64,000 bases of DNA from Isoetes taiwanensis (taxonomy: Eukaryota > Streptophyta > Lycopodiopsida > Isoetales > Isoetaceae), in the NCBI GenBank assembly GCA_021234155.1, contig JAJEKV010000016.1, forward strand, positions 124,001 through 188,000, in the 5' to 3' direction. The notes under the pieces were generated by a model. It searched no databases, was not told the origin of the DNA, and was given only the letters and a program-made list of their open reading frames with translations. The position numbers were made by a program, and so were the translations under genes. Shown here piece by piece: positions 20,959 to 32,109 of the stretch. Numbering within the stretch: position 1 is the stretch's first letter; each line of letters starts with the position of its first letter.

Positions 20959-21814
20959 TGATTCGGGGCTTCCTACACCTCCTGTATTTCATAATTTGAG
21001 CTCAGTGACCCAATTTACCTTGTGCTTTGAGGGATTTTTGTGCAGATATGCAATTTTCCCATGCAAAAGCATAGGCTATCTTTTTTCGACCTCATTATTG
21101 CATAATCCCTCACTCGATAAAGCTTCTTTATCAATGTTTGTAATTGTTCTTTCGGATGTGATTCGTACCCGGTGAGATTTTTATATATTATTAATGCGGA
21201 ATTTATCTCCTCTCTCCAAACCGATAGCCAATCTTCTTTGGTGATTTTTTTCTCCAAATATTTCATTTTTAGAGCCGGAATTAGTCCGTCATCCGACAAT
21301 CCATGCATTTCCACAAAATCTTCTACTGTCACTGCTTCGGCCATTCTGATGCTTTCCATTTTGCTTTCGGTATGGCTATGGCGCGAGAAATTCCCAGACT
21401 AAAAGCTATGGCTATGGCGCGAGAAAGTTCGACTAAAAGCTATGGCTTATGGCTATGGCGTACGGTTATGGGCGCTGAGGAACCGGCAAAGATTAATTGC
21501 GTGACACAAGGCTGACGGGATCCAAGTGCTTTAGGTGCTGGGTGCTGTCGCGTTTTTTTGATAGTATAGAATTTACACCCTTTTATAGAATGATGCCTTG
21601 ATTGTGGCATATATCCAAGAGGCATTCCCCAAGGCTTGATTGATGGTTTGGGACTCAAATCGTGGTTACGTATTACATATGTTTTGGTCAAGTCTCTACT
21701 ATTACTTCTATGTTAATATAAACGTTTTTTACATTTTTCAAGAAAGAAATATAGATATAAAATATGTCCTTCAATTTAGATGGAAAAAGTATTATTCAAT
21801 TTAAAATGATCAAC
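20550..21814. repeat. Tandem segmental duplication, copy B
   Basis: Second unit of the pair, ending in AAAATGATCAACA as copy A does at about 20547. A few small indels and substitutions separate the copies. Confidence 0.95.
21015..21359 (-). CDS. N-terminal exon of the coiled-coil/RING gene, copy B
   Basis: 114 residues starting MESIRMAEAVTVEDFVEMHG and including KKITKEDWLSVWREEINSAL and KLYRVRDYAIMRSKKDSL. It looks globular and helical; no known domain is recognised. Just upstream are two 32-base repeats with TATGGCTATGGCGCGAGAAA, then the E1 terminus at 21580. In copy A the same stretch is disrupted by small indels. Probably the first exon of the E1 minus-strand gene. Confidence 0.5.
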   Translation of the reverse strand: MESIRMAEAVTVEDFVEMHGLSDDGLIPALKMKYLEKKITKEDWLSVWREEINSALIIYKNLTGYESHPKEQLQTLIKKLYRVRDYAIMRSKKDSLCFCMGKLHICTKIPQSTR

Positions 21815-22129
21815 AAAACTTTCAAGAAATCCTCCTATATAATAAAATTATAGTGTATGTCTGTCTTGAATGGCGCCCTAGATTGGGCGGCTGAGATTCC
21901 GCCAGGCCACGTGGCATCATCCGCATCGTTTCCTAATTACCTTTCCTAGGGTTTTTTTTTGTTTGCGGCGGGAGCAGCTCTAGGTTAAGCTTGGCTATGG
22001 TGTAATTCGAAGAAATAGTCAATATTTCTGCTTCGAGCCGCTAGCTCTTAAGATTTGCCGATCTCCGCTAGATAAGATTTGCCGATCTAAGGATCCGGCT
22101 CCATCTATGTCACAGTAGAGCCCATCGAT

Positions 22130-22880
22130 TCTGCAGGGAGGTGAGTTTGGAGGAGTGGAGCTCTTCTTCAACCGGATTTGAAGCGCCATCCTTCCTAAGG
22201 TGAGCTATGAATTATTCGGGTTTAGTCGGATGGTTCATGAAAGGAGTAAATTGACGCATGGTAATTAGGGCTCTGAAGCAAACGTGGTATGGCGCAGCAT
22301 ATCAAAAGCGCAAAAGTGGTCTTTCTGAGCAAAAAAGATAAGCGGGACTCCCGTTGCTCTGAGGGGATAGCTTCACACCATCACAATTCTCTCCATCGTT
22401 TCCACATCAGACCATCATCACAGACTTTTCTACATCAGACCATCACTTGAGCAGAGAACTGCACTATCGCGTTCTACAAATGCAGGAACATCTGGGGCTA
22501 TTGTGCATAAAGACCTCTAAACGATTGCTCCGGCTTACATTCTTCCACGCGCTGAGAGCTTTCTACAAGTTTTTGCATAAGCAGGGAAAATTGGCTGCTG
22601 ACAGGTATGTTTTTGTAGTCAAGCTTCATTTATTCATTTGAATTGCGATGAAATTACATGTTTTTTGTAGTCAAACTTCATTTCTTCGTTTGAATTGCAG
22701 AAATGTTTATATGTAGGCCTTTAAATTTGCATTTTGTGTTCTTTTTCGAAATGTTTGCTGGCTTCTAAGTAGAAAGTAAAGGCATCTGCGCAAAATTTAG
22801 CTTTCGTGGCTTAATTGGATAAGATGTTCTCTTAGATTTGGCAACATAGCCTGTGTGCATAGGATCAAGATCTGTTAGCA
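22130..22880 (+). other. Captured exon-like sequence in H2, not identified
   Basis: A short frame at about 22447-22641 contains HLGLLCIKTSKRLLRLTFFH and ends near a GGTATGTTTT donor-like site. No family is recognised. TTTTTGTAGTCAAGCTTCAT is repeated with changes at about 22610-22690. Confidence 0.3.
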
Positions 22881-23260
22881 TCTGCTTTATGCTCATAGGC
22901 TCCACTGTTTGTGGGTTTGCATTGTCCATGCATGCATTGGCTGAGCTTAGCTTGGCTCTGCATTCTCTATGCATGCATAGGCTCTTGGCTTTATAATCTT
23001 CTTAGCATGCATACGTCCTTTGCTTTGCATTCTCTATGCTTCCATGGGCTTCCGCTCTCCATTCTTTATTCATGCTTTTCTTCTCCATTCTCTATGAGCA
23101 CATGGGCTTTGGCTTTCTTAGCCTTATAGCTTTCTTTCTTTTTGATCACCAAAATGCTTTTCTTAGCCAGCATTTTGTATTTGGCTCCGCATTCTTCATT
23201 TGTGCATATAATTTTGGCTCTACATTCTTTATAAGAGCATAAGCTTTGGCTTTCTTATCC
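22880..23260. repeat. Degenerate tandem repeat in H2
   Basis: Units of about 45-55 bases carry TTTGCATTCTCTATGCATGC and GGGCTTTGGCTTTC. At least six imperfect copies are seen. Open frames over them are repeat shadows. Confidence 0.7.
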
Positions 23261-23759
23261 TTCTTTCTTTCTTTGACTAGGGATTTGGGTGTTGGAGGGG
23301 GATTTCTCTTATGGCTATAGAATCTGTTCTGCCTTTTCTTTAGCGCTGGCCGGATTGATGGCACAAGATAGATACTTGGCATGCCGGGTAAGTAGTTGCA
23401 GGGCACGTCATGCATGTTGGGAGCACTAAATTTGCATCTTCTCACCTTTTCTTTTTGTAGGAAGCATCCATGTTTGTAGGAATATGCCATGAAGCACATG
23501 TCTGTAGGTAAATGTCAAGAAGCACAAGCAAAGGATCACCTTGCAATGCACAGAGTGCATTTGACAATTTTCGGTTTATTTTTTAGTCAGAGTTTTTGCC
23601 GTGATAGCTTGATCCCAGTCTTACAATCTTACAATCTTGGCTGCACATTCAAGTTGAGTTGTTGAATACATTTGATATAGCTAGAAGGTTTTCTGTCCAA
23701 CAAGACAAGTAAGTAGCTGTGCACATTCATTTTATATTTTACTTCATATTCTACTTCAT

Positions 23760-24167
23760 TTTTCATGTTATCTTTCTCATGCTGACTGCATTTCCAACAG
23801 ATTCACACCTCATGGCACACCTCAAGTATCTATTGCAGTTAGCAAAATATGCCTGTAGACCTATTTGGAAGATACAGGAATCTACTTGCAAAATTGCTTT
23901 GAATATGCTTCTAGAAGAGCTGTATTTTGTAGAATACTAGAATGCGATGTGATTATGGTAGATGCACCCAGGGGTTATTTTCCTGAAGCTTTAGGAAGAA
24001 TGGATGCTACCTTCAGCTCTGGAGTTATTAGGCCAAGAATCCGGACAACTCATATGATGTATAGAGGCCAGTTGAGAGGACATGAATTTTTGTGCTCCAA
24101 GTATCTGGTTGAGAAGGCTCCTACTAAGAGGTTATGGCATTTTCATATAACCCCGGCTTTAACCTGA
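23760..24167 (+). pseudogene. Unidentified captured gene piece in H2
   Basis: After an acceptor-like CAACAG the frame reads RFTPHGTPQVSIAVSKICL, an internal TAG, then LEDTGIYLQNCFEYASRRAV, ECDVIMVDAPRGYFPEALGR and RGHEFLCSKYLVEKAPTKRL, to a stop at about 24167. It is codon-like over 130 residues with one stop. I do not recognise it. It may be a domain of a host gene taken up by the Helitron. Confidence 0.35.
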
Positions 24168-24284
24168 AAACAAAAGAGTTCTGCTAATTTTTTGGCTACT
24201 GAATAGTGCTTGGTCTACCTCTAATAACATAGTAAATAAATCTGTTTATTCTCATGAAAAATGAATCCGTTTGTTCCCATGGTA

Positions 24285-24839
24285 CATTAGAGGAAATTTG
24301 AGATCTCATTTCATCCCCATAAGAATCCTCCAATGGAATGGCTACCCTCTATTAACTGCAATTAATGCAGCACCAACAACTTCATTGCTTTTGTTTTTCC
24401 CTCATAACTTTTGATCCACTTGTCAAAATTTTGCGGCGTTTGTTGTATTAGATGCGGAATGAAAGGATCTTTCCAATGATATATGGTTATGATGTATTTC
24501 AATATGGTCATATGCGTTAACCTTAAAAAAATATGATCTTTTGCTTATTTCTTATATATTTATATCGTAAAAGATGTATGAATGGGTTATCACTAGATAG
24601 ATCTTGTGAAGACGAACCCATTGCTACAAAAAGTTTTTAAATCGGAGTTCTGGATCAAAAGTTATAATGAAAAGATGATACTACAGAAGTTAGTTGCAGC
24701 TGCATTAATTACAGGCTGCCACATAATACTGGAATGAGATATACTGGAGCTCTTCTCTTATTGGACAGTTTAAAAAGCTGACATGGCATTTTAAGCATCC
24801 CTTAATGGGACAAAATGTGATCTCATTTTTCCTCTAATG
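24285..24839. mobile_element. MITE-like element, copy 1 (555 bp)
   Basis: Ends are CATTAGAGGAAA and its exact reverse complement. The terminal repeat extends to about 33 bases with five or six mismatches. No coding capacity. A copy of equal length lies at 53562-54116 with roughly a dozen differences by eye. No target duplication is obvious. Confidence 0.88.
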
Positions 24840-25263
24840 AAATAAATCCGTTTGCCCTAGCTCATATAAAGGATTCTTTTCAAACGATTGAAATATCTAC
24901 TCTACCCATTTCTTTCCCAGCAAGAACACCTTCATAGTCCAGTTTTATGTTATATATAGTCCAGTGTTGTGTTACAAGAATGCATATTTTCGTACAGATT
25001 AAAAAAAGAGTTTCTATATATAGAAGCTATTGCGAATGCTTTATTTTGCCATGAAGTTTTGAAATTTTCATATGCATCCAATATGTCTAAATTTGCATGG
25101 GGTTGCAAATGCAATGCAAAAAATGAAGTCGGCACGATTACACCCTACTTTAACTCTACATCCCATTAGTTGTCCTATAAATTTTGGTGCAAAACCAAGT
25201 ACAAGCACAGGTCTTGGAGGATAGGTAGCAACAAATTAGGTTTCCAACAACAAATTAGGTTCT

Positions 25264-25310
25264 CAATTTATGCTCAACAGTGTTGGGCATTGTAACTATC
25301 TATAATAATT
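25264..25310 (+). other. Decayed Helitron-type 3' end in H2, first
   Basis: ATGCTCAACA-GTGTTGGGCAT followed by TGTAACTAT resembles the active end with CTAG changed to CTAT. Confidence 0.6.
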
Positions 25311-25483
25311 GCAATCAATAACATCATCTTCAATTATAAATCAATTCTTATGATTATGGTATCTCACTGGCTTTATTTGTGCTCAAGAGATGGGTCATGG
25401 ATTTTGGAAAACTAGCAATCAAAACATTGGTAAATGTCATGAGGTTTTATTTGCCCCTTAGTTTCTATAGATTTCTTACACTG

Positions 25484-25520
25484 TACTAATACCCAGCAGC
25501 ACTGGGCACTATAACTATGT
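25484..25520 (+). other. Decayed Helitron-type 3' end in H2, second
   Basis: ACCCAGCAGCACTGGGCAC followed by TATAACTAT. Same layout as the functional end at 25573-25603, but with CTAT. Confidence 0.65.
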
Positions 25521-25572
25521 TTGCACTGCACACATTTCTTATTGCAATAAAAACATTTACAAACTTCCAACG

Positions 25573-25603
25573 AATGCCCAGCAACGCTGGGCACCGTTAC
25601 TAG
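25573..25603 (+). terminator. Helitron H2 3' terminus (hairpin plus CTAG)
   Basis: Transposition end, not a transcription terminator. TGCCCAGC-AAC-GCTGGGCA, then CCGTTA and CTAG before T. Confidence 0.88.
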
Positions 25604-26158
25604 TAACCTACTAGATTTTTAACTTCCACAATCACAAACTACCAAAAAAAGAAAAAAATTCCCGGTGGGGAAGAAAAATCGAAGAAAACCTAGATATGAA
25701 AAAATTTCCTAGGAAATAATAACAACATTATTGGTTTGCATGCCTACCCTTGTCCTTATAATGATTCTCATAGATAATTTAGATATTATGGATGATACAG
25801 ATCAATTCAATTATTGAAAAAAAAAAATCTCAAGAATAATTCTTAGCTTTGAAAAAGTAATTTCTAGTTCCCATCTTTCGAAGACGATTGTAGCATGACG
25901 TCAATACATACTTGGCCATGGGTTATTAAATGAGTATTGAAATTTGGAAACCATGAAATAAACCTTGCTAGTTGATGTAAGAAGTGTGAGTGCAAAATTG
26001 CATATAGTTCTAGAAACCACTAGTCTATGTTGGTTTCCTAAAGAATGCAAAATAATTTTCAAAAGACCCAACAATAACAAATTATAAATTACAAATTACA
26101 AAAGATGCCTTTGTATCTGCTCATGTACTAGTTTGCTTGATATTTGAATAAAGTCAGG

Positions 26159-26262
26159 CGTGCTTCAAGAAAACAAGTGGTTTGATAGTGGTTGGTTATG
26201 AGACAAGTGTCGTGCTTCAAGAAAACAAGTGGTTTGATAGTGGTTGGTTATGAGACAAGTGT
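26159..26262. repeat. 52-bp perfect tandem duplication
   Basis: CGTGCTTCAAGAAAACAAGT to GACAAGTGT is present twice with no visible difference (26159-26210 and 26211-26262). Nothing else is recognised in 25604-26158. Confidence 0.93.
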
Positions 26263-26279
26263 TTTTTTGGGCGCCTTAT

Positions 26280-26780
26280 GATGAGTAACCACTATGGATA
26301 GACACATGATCCTTTTAGGTGAAATCTATGAACAATTACCATAACAATGAACTCGGTATTGAAACTATGCTACAAACCACATCCAATTTATAACGTACAC
26401 CGTGATAATAGAAAACTGGCATGAATAACCACCATGGCATTTAAATTAGTATGAAAAACCATTGCATAAACTACTTCGGCTTTGTGACAATAGAAAGCCA
26501 ACATAAACAACCGTTGCCATATTTAAAGTGGTGTGAAAAACCATGCTCAACCCACCTACCGTGTTACAATAGAAAACCAACATGAATTACCACTATTGAT
26601 GCTAGAAACCATGTAATAAACTAATATCGGTTTTTATAAACGATGCTATAACAAAAAATCAACATGGATAACCATGTACTAGTTATAAAAACCACTATAT
26701 TATGTGGTTTTTGTGAAGAATGAATAAAAAACCACATCTATAGTGGTTTACTAGTGGTTTATTATAGTGGTTAAATTTTT
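26280..26780. repeat. Degenerate array of AAACCA/ACCACTAT units
   Basis: Roughly 60-100-base units with AATAGAAAACCAACATGAAT and AAACCAT words repeat with drift. They end in TAGTGGTTT-rich inverted versions near 26730-26775, giving partial palindromes. No gene. Confidence 0.65.
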
Positions 26781-26799
26781 GGATGCCTTGTGAACGTAA

Positions 26800-26930
26800 G
26801 TCTGCAAAAACAAACGCTCCCACAACAACCTCGAAAAGCGAGGGGCTGGTGATGCGTGCCACGCGACAAAAAACAACCTCGAAAAAGGGAGGGGCCGATC
26901 ATGCATGCCACGCAATAAAAACAACATTTA
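26800..26930. repeat. GAGGGGCTG...CATGCCACGC repeat, two copies
   Basis: GAGGGGCTGGTGATGCGTGC and GAGGGGCCGATCATGCATGC, each followed by CACGC and AAAAACAAC, lie about 55 bases apart. A third relative is at 1740-1770. Confidence 0.75.
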
Positions 26931-26939
26931 CAATAATAT

Positions 26940-27990
26940 ACACATTAAGGGATGGTGGGTGGGAGTCAAGGGAACTGCTGAGAGAGAAGAAAATGCCGAT
27001 GAGAAGTCGATGAAGAAGCTGCAAGAAATAGCGATCCCAAATGAACCAGAGCCACATAAAATGCATGCAATGCATGCTCGCCCATTCGAGAATGCCGATC
27101 CGATGGCTCGGATCAATGGGATTCTCTGTGCTTGTTCAGTTTCTCTTTCAATGCATTTGAAAACTGAAACATATTCAGGAAAACAACCTAGCATTGAAAA
27201 GAATTGGGCAAGAGGATGTCGTGGAAGCTTACTTTTAGTATGCAGTGCTATTGCATTCTGTCTTTGACCTTTCAATTCAGAGTATGTAGCAGAAACAGAC
27301 ATCCGGTGCTTTCTAGGAATTGTTACACGCAAAAATTATTTTTTCCAGAGCACAGTGAAATAAGAGTAGCATATATGCCATTCACCAGCCTCAACACATA
27401 AATCTTTATAGTTATTATAAACTTCACGTTTCATGAAGTTGTCACTTAAGTGGTATATGGGGCTGTCAGGCAGTTTCTCGCAAGACTCCTTGAAGGAGCC
27501 TTCCATCCAGGAAACACTCGAGGGAAGATTCAATACATAATCAGCTAATTGTTGAGAGTAGGCAATTTTTCTTTTGCGTTTCAAACGAGAATTTGAACCA
27601 ACACATGTGTTGCATGACTTTTAACTCCCATTTGGAAGCAATATTATGATTTAGTTCCATAGATGTACGCGTCCATAAACAATGGCAGAATTTCTTGTCC
27701 TCAAAATGGACTTTCCCTAATTTACGCCCAAAATCCTCCCTTTTCAAGGATAAATGATGTCAATTTTTGTTTGTAATGTCCAAAGTCAAATTATTGTCAA
27801 CGATGTTAATTGAATATAGCTATCAATGAGGGAAATCTTAATATTCGTGTATTCGGTGGACGCAAGCTAAAGTTCAAATAATACAGTGCCATGTGACAAG
27901 TGGGGGAGGTAAGTTAGACACGAAAAATAAAGAATCCAAACATGACACAAATGAGAAACTTTGGACATTATAAAATGCATGTTTGGGTGG
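26940..27990. other. No gene identified; open frames on both strands
   Basis: Minus-strand frames at 27336-27584 (QQLADYVLNLPSSVSWMEGS) and 27541-27747, and plus-strand frames at 26905-27267, are codon-like in places but match no family I know. They may be remnants of an element related to the 26.8 kb repeats. Confidence 0.35.
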
Positions 27991-28825
27991 TACCTTAATC
28001 AAAGCAGTAATGGATAAGAGTTCATGGTGGTCATCCAAAACCGTTGCAGTGGTTAGTGGAGGCAATGTTGGAATTGGCCTTGAGATTGTGAAGAGCTTTG
28101 CTAGCCTTGGTATTACTACAGTCCTCACTGCAAGGCACCTTCATAAACTCAACAATGCAGTAGATCTTTTGAAGAAACAAACCTTGCATGTTGTATCTCA
28201 TCTTTTAGATGTTACAAACCCTATCTCAATACAGGAATTTGCCTTGTGGCTCGAGAAAGAGTTTGGTGGTCTTGACATACTTGTAAGAAATATTCTCAAC
28301 ATTAAATTGGAAGAACATGAATTTTACGTTAAGGCTATATGTTCTATCTTTTACCTTTTCCCTTCGTGCAGGTTAATAATGCTGGAATATTGGATGAAAG
28401 CAATCCCAGATTAACTATGACAACTAATTACTATGGTGCAAAAATGTTGACAGAGGCTATGCTTCCATTGTTCAAGTGCTCAGCGACAGGTCCAAGGATC
28501 GTGATGATAAGCTCTTGCACAAGTCGACTCGATGTAAGTAGCATAACATTCCTGCATAATAGATAGATAATAGGATCATTGTCTCTCTTTCTATATTTTT
28601 TGGTATAATAGACATCTTGGTTTTGGTGGACAATAAGAATCAGTTCAATTAACTTCCTTACCCAGCGCCCTCCCTCCAGCGCCCTCCCTAGCGCCCTCCC
28701 AGCGCCCTACTCCCTCTCTCTATCGCCCCCACTCCCCTTGCATAGACCCCCTTGATTTGCCCCTTTCTGGCTTTCTCTCTCTAGGGTTTACAATCTCTCT
28801 CTAGACCCAAAACCCCCAAACCCTC

Positions 28826-29110
28826 AAAAGGTGCTCTGCCCGCCTTTTCGAGTCCCCAAATTGGATTCTAAGCACCCTTTAGGCAGCCAGAGACCCCTTA
28901 AACTTTGGCACCCCAAAACCCCCAAACCCCAAAAGGTGCTCCAGCCTTTACGAGTCCCCAAATTGGATTCTAAGCACCCTTTAAGCAGCCGAGACCCCTC
29001 AAACTTTGGAACCCCCAAAACACCCACACCCCCAAAAGGTGCTGCCGCGTTTTTGAGTCCCCAAATTGGATTCTAAGCACCTTTTCATGAGCCAGAGACC
29101 CTCAAACTTT
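28826..29110. repeat. Three tandem units of about 104 bp at the LINE 5' side
   Basis: AAAGGTGCT...GAGTCCCCAAATTGGATTCT recurs at about 28827, 28930 and 29034. Tandem 5' units are common in LINE promoters. Confidence 0.9.
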
Positions 29111-29217
29111 GAAAGTCATGGCCCACGGAAGATGGGCCAGCACTGGAAACCAAAGGCGAGGGGCCGCCAGACAAACGGTCCCCGATCGGCCATCATGGAT
29201 AGGGAGAGTCATCCTCC

Positions 29218-29967
29218 ATGAAGAAGGAGGCTCGGGCTAAGGCTAAGGCCCCTCACAGGCCAGCCCGCCGGAAGGGAATGATTGCTCCAGACCACATAGG
29301 AACTCCCGCCTCGGCAGAGAATGGAGCCATGTCAAAGCGGGAGTGGAGGCTAACAAGGCTCGTATTGAGGCTAACGGTGCACTTTGGCCGGGCTAGCATG
29401 ACAGTGGAGATGGAGGCCTCGGCATCCCATGTGCTCAAAAGGCAAATGGTGGTCGAGAAGAACCGCATCACAGGTCTGGAGACCCGCACGCTGCATGTGG
29501 AAGATGGCCTTGGCCCGGCACACACCGGCGGCGGGGCGCAGAGGTCGAGTCCCCGGCCCGACATGCGGCCCGCCAGACTCACAGGTTCATCACTCGCACC
29601 ATGACACAGGAGAGGGAGGCGCATACGCAGGAGACGATGGTCACGGTGTCGGTTCCTTCAGTCAGGTGGAGGCCACCACCATGGCACGGGGAAAGCGACG
29701 CTGCTCTTGCGAACAACCAGACACAGCTTCGGGATCTTCAGAGTAAGATCGGAACAGCAAGCCCGGCCCTCGACGCCCGTGTGCTGGGGCTCGAGCACTT
29801 CTCTTACTCAGAGCCTGAAGCTCCAGGCTAATGCAACCATCCATAGATGTGAGCTGTGGTCTCCTACCGAGGTTCATAGTCACCGGCAAAGTAGCAGCAA
29901 AGCAGGAGATGGCTGGCAGCCAGCAGCCCTCGCAAGAGCTGCGGCTCCGGACTTCACAGGCCGGTGA
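29218..29967 (+). pseudogene. LINE ORF1-like region
   Basis: Starts MKKEARAKAKAPHRPARRKG. Later frames give LANNQTQLRDLQSKIGTASP, a coiled-coil-like piece. Basic and helical content fits an ORF1 nucleic-acid-binding protein. No diagnostic zinc knuckle is seen, and the frame shifts several times. 29970-30720 shows only Pro/Arg-rich frames. Confidence 0.4.
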
Positions 29968-30727
29968 ACGTGGCTCGCATCAGCTACTCCCGCCATTAGC
30001 CTCCACGCCGGGTACCAGTTCCCGCGACCGCTACCCCGCGACTCCACCACTCCACGCCTATCCCAAACACCACCACCACCTCCCCAAGACCGGCCCTCGC
30101 CCACCTTTGACCCGCAGCCGCAGAACCCGTGAACGCAGCGAGAGGCCACAATAACGGTAGTTCGAGGCATGCCGTAACAAAGGGGGAGAGTTCGCCCACA
30201 ACATCCCAACACACATTCTCGGACGGATGACATTCCCGGCCGATTCACATTTCTCGAAAAGCCCGTCATGGGGCTCAGCCCGTCGCGGACCGCATTGTCA
30301 TATTCACGGTTGCGGATGCACAGTGCGTGATGCCATATTGCGCTAGGGCCTGATGTCAAGGGGACATCCTCGTGACGTGGACCAGGGACCTCACACCCGT
30401 GGCAACGAGGCATGCAGGGCATGTGAGCTGGTCAGGTCGAGGCATTCGCCAACGGGGTGCCGCAGATTGGTTCGAGGCGTGATGCACATTTTCCGACAGC
30501 CAAGCATCGCTGCAGACTTCCCAAACCCCAACCGCACCGGGACGCGGGCCTCGCCGCTTCTCCTACCACGGCCCCCCCTTCTCCGCTCCTACTCCCCTGC
30601 TCCCTCACGACCCATGCCCTCTCGGCCACATCTTTGCCTCCGCTCCCTCTACTTCTCACTCGGCCGCTGCTTCCGGTCCTCCCCATGACTCAGTGCGCGA
30701 TACCATCCCTGGCGACAAATAGGAATT

Positions 30728-31530
30728 GTGCCTCGGGTGGTCTCATGGAATTGTCGAGGCTTCCCTTGGCGGAAGGGGGCGGTCGAACTCCGTGGCGGCC
30801 CGATATGGATCTCATCTTTCTCATGGAGACATGGGGAGCATCTTTGAGCCCACGAGCTACGATTCACGGGTTACCAACATTTCTCGGTCTTCAATGCATG
30901 ACAGGGGCGGAGGGGTCATGGTGGAGTGGCTTGCTACTATCGGACAACCTTGGCACATTCGGTTTACCCTCCGTATGACGGCAGGGCCAACCCGGTAATT
31001 TGTGGGTTCGTGTGCATAATACAAGTGGCAACCCTCTTTTTACGGCGCTTTGTTATTTCCCTCTAGAGAGCACCTTCTATCGCAGCCACCCCGACGGATA
31101 GGATGGACCCTTATGTCGATCTATATGATGACATCTGGCAGCCACCAGCCCGATTGGGTAGGGTCGTCCTTCTTGGAGATTTCAATGCGGACAGAGTAGA
31201 GCAGCCCATGCGACTTGACCCCCTCGGCGACGATGTCCCGCGGCTATGCCCCTTGAAGCAACTTTGGCCACGAGGATCGGATGACGCCTGTGTCACTCGC
31301 TTTGGCGACGGTTGCCTCCCCGCTATGTGGTATTTTGACTTGATAATTTGCAATGGCCTGTCCACGGTGGCCCGATTCGCAAGTGCACATGCATACCCGA
31401 CAATCGGGGAGGGTCTAGTGTGGTGGACTATGTGCTCGTAGTTGCGCAAGATATGCATCTCATCGGTCGTTTTCGGGTGGGCACGCGAACGGTCGGGATG
31501 AGGAGGTCATTTCGGATCACCTCCCACTTT
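30728..31530 (+). pseudogene. LINE endonuclease domain
   Basis: The exonuclease-endonuclease-phosphatase fold is seen in pieces: VVSWNCRGFPWR at the start, VVLLGDFNADRVEQP (GDFN motif, about 31163-31207), SVVDYVLVV and VISDHLPLYLDLVW (SDH motif, about 31500-31545). These are the usual catalytic blocks in order. The frame changes at least three times, so it is not functional. Confidence 0.75.
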
Positions 31531-32109
31531 ATTTGGACCTGGTTTGGCAAGCCGCGAGAACCCCCACTATGCCGGCCCGCCCGTCCTCGGTTGAGACTAG
31601 ATTATGAGCAGGCAGAGGACTACGCCGAGATGCTCATGGATGCCCTCCCGCACTTCAAGCGGACCTCCACACTAGAGCAGCAGATGCAGTAGCCGACTTC
31701 GGGCTATTACGGGATGCGGCGGACAGGTGCTTTGGACCTCCAGCGTCGCGGCTCCGGGATCAGCAACATTCCCGCGTAACGATGGTTTGATGGCGTAAAG
31801 AAAGCAGCGGCAGCCGGCAGTCACGATACGAATCCGGTACCAGCGCGAGGCCACCACGCATCAGCGCCCATCCGAAAGGAGACAAAGCGGTACCTTGCCG
31901 CATCGTGGGGAGATGTTCTTTCTTTGGACACTCATCCTCGAACCTTTTGGCGCCAGAGTGCTTCAAGGCCAGCCAGCTGTGGGACATCACACCCGGCAAA
32001 GGGGAAGCCGTATTTGCGGCAGGCTCTATGACCCGGAGGGGGGACGCTCAGCCCATACCCCCACGGGATGGCCCCATTGGTTCTTGTGGAGGAGGATGTT
32101 GAGGAGGGC

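Larger units (their letters stand above)
10031..21580 (+). mobile_element. Large DNA transposon E1 with convergent cargo genes
   Basis: The left end at 10031 reads GGGTGTAAATTCTATACT and then ATCAAAAA. The reverse complement of the same words stands at 20299 and, through a tandem duplication, again at 21580. Similarity between the ends fades over about 90 bases. Inside are a plus-strand DDE-type transposase gene (10.4-13.6 kb) and minus-strand FCP1-like and coiled-coil/RING genes converging on it. H1 (3.35 kb) is inserted within. TTTT flanks both ends, but in low-complexity sequence, so it is weak as a target duplication. The superfamily is not assigned. A homologous gene set lies at 41.2-47.6 kb. 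Confidence 0.6.
21830..25603 (+). mobile_element. Non-autonomous Helitron H2
   Basis: Begins TCCTCCTATATAATAAAATT after A(21829) and ends in the hairpin GCCCAGC-AAC-GCTGGGC, then ACCGTTA and CTAG (25600-25603), followed by T(25604). The 5' end shares the GCCCTAGATTGGGCGG-type subterminal word with H1, H3 and H4. It contains a MITE at 24285-24839 and two decayed extra 3' ends. No Rep/helicase gene. Confidence 0.85.

Noticed and set aside
24286-24838. A 2-bp AT target duplication for the MITE
   Set aside because: It would put the RT gene out of frame after excision; taking CATTAG...CTAATG as the ends restores it, so no duplication is the simpler reading.
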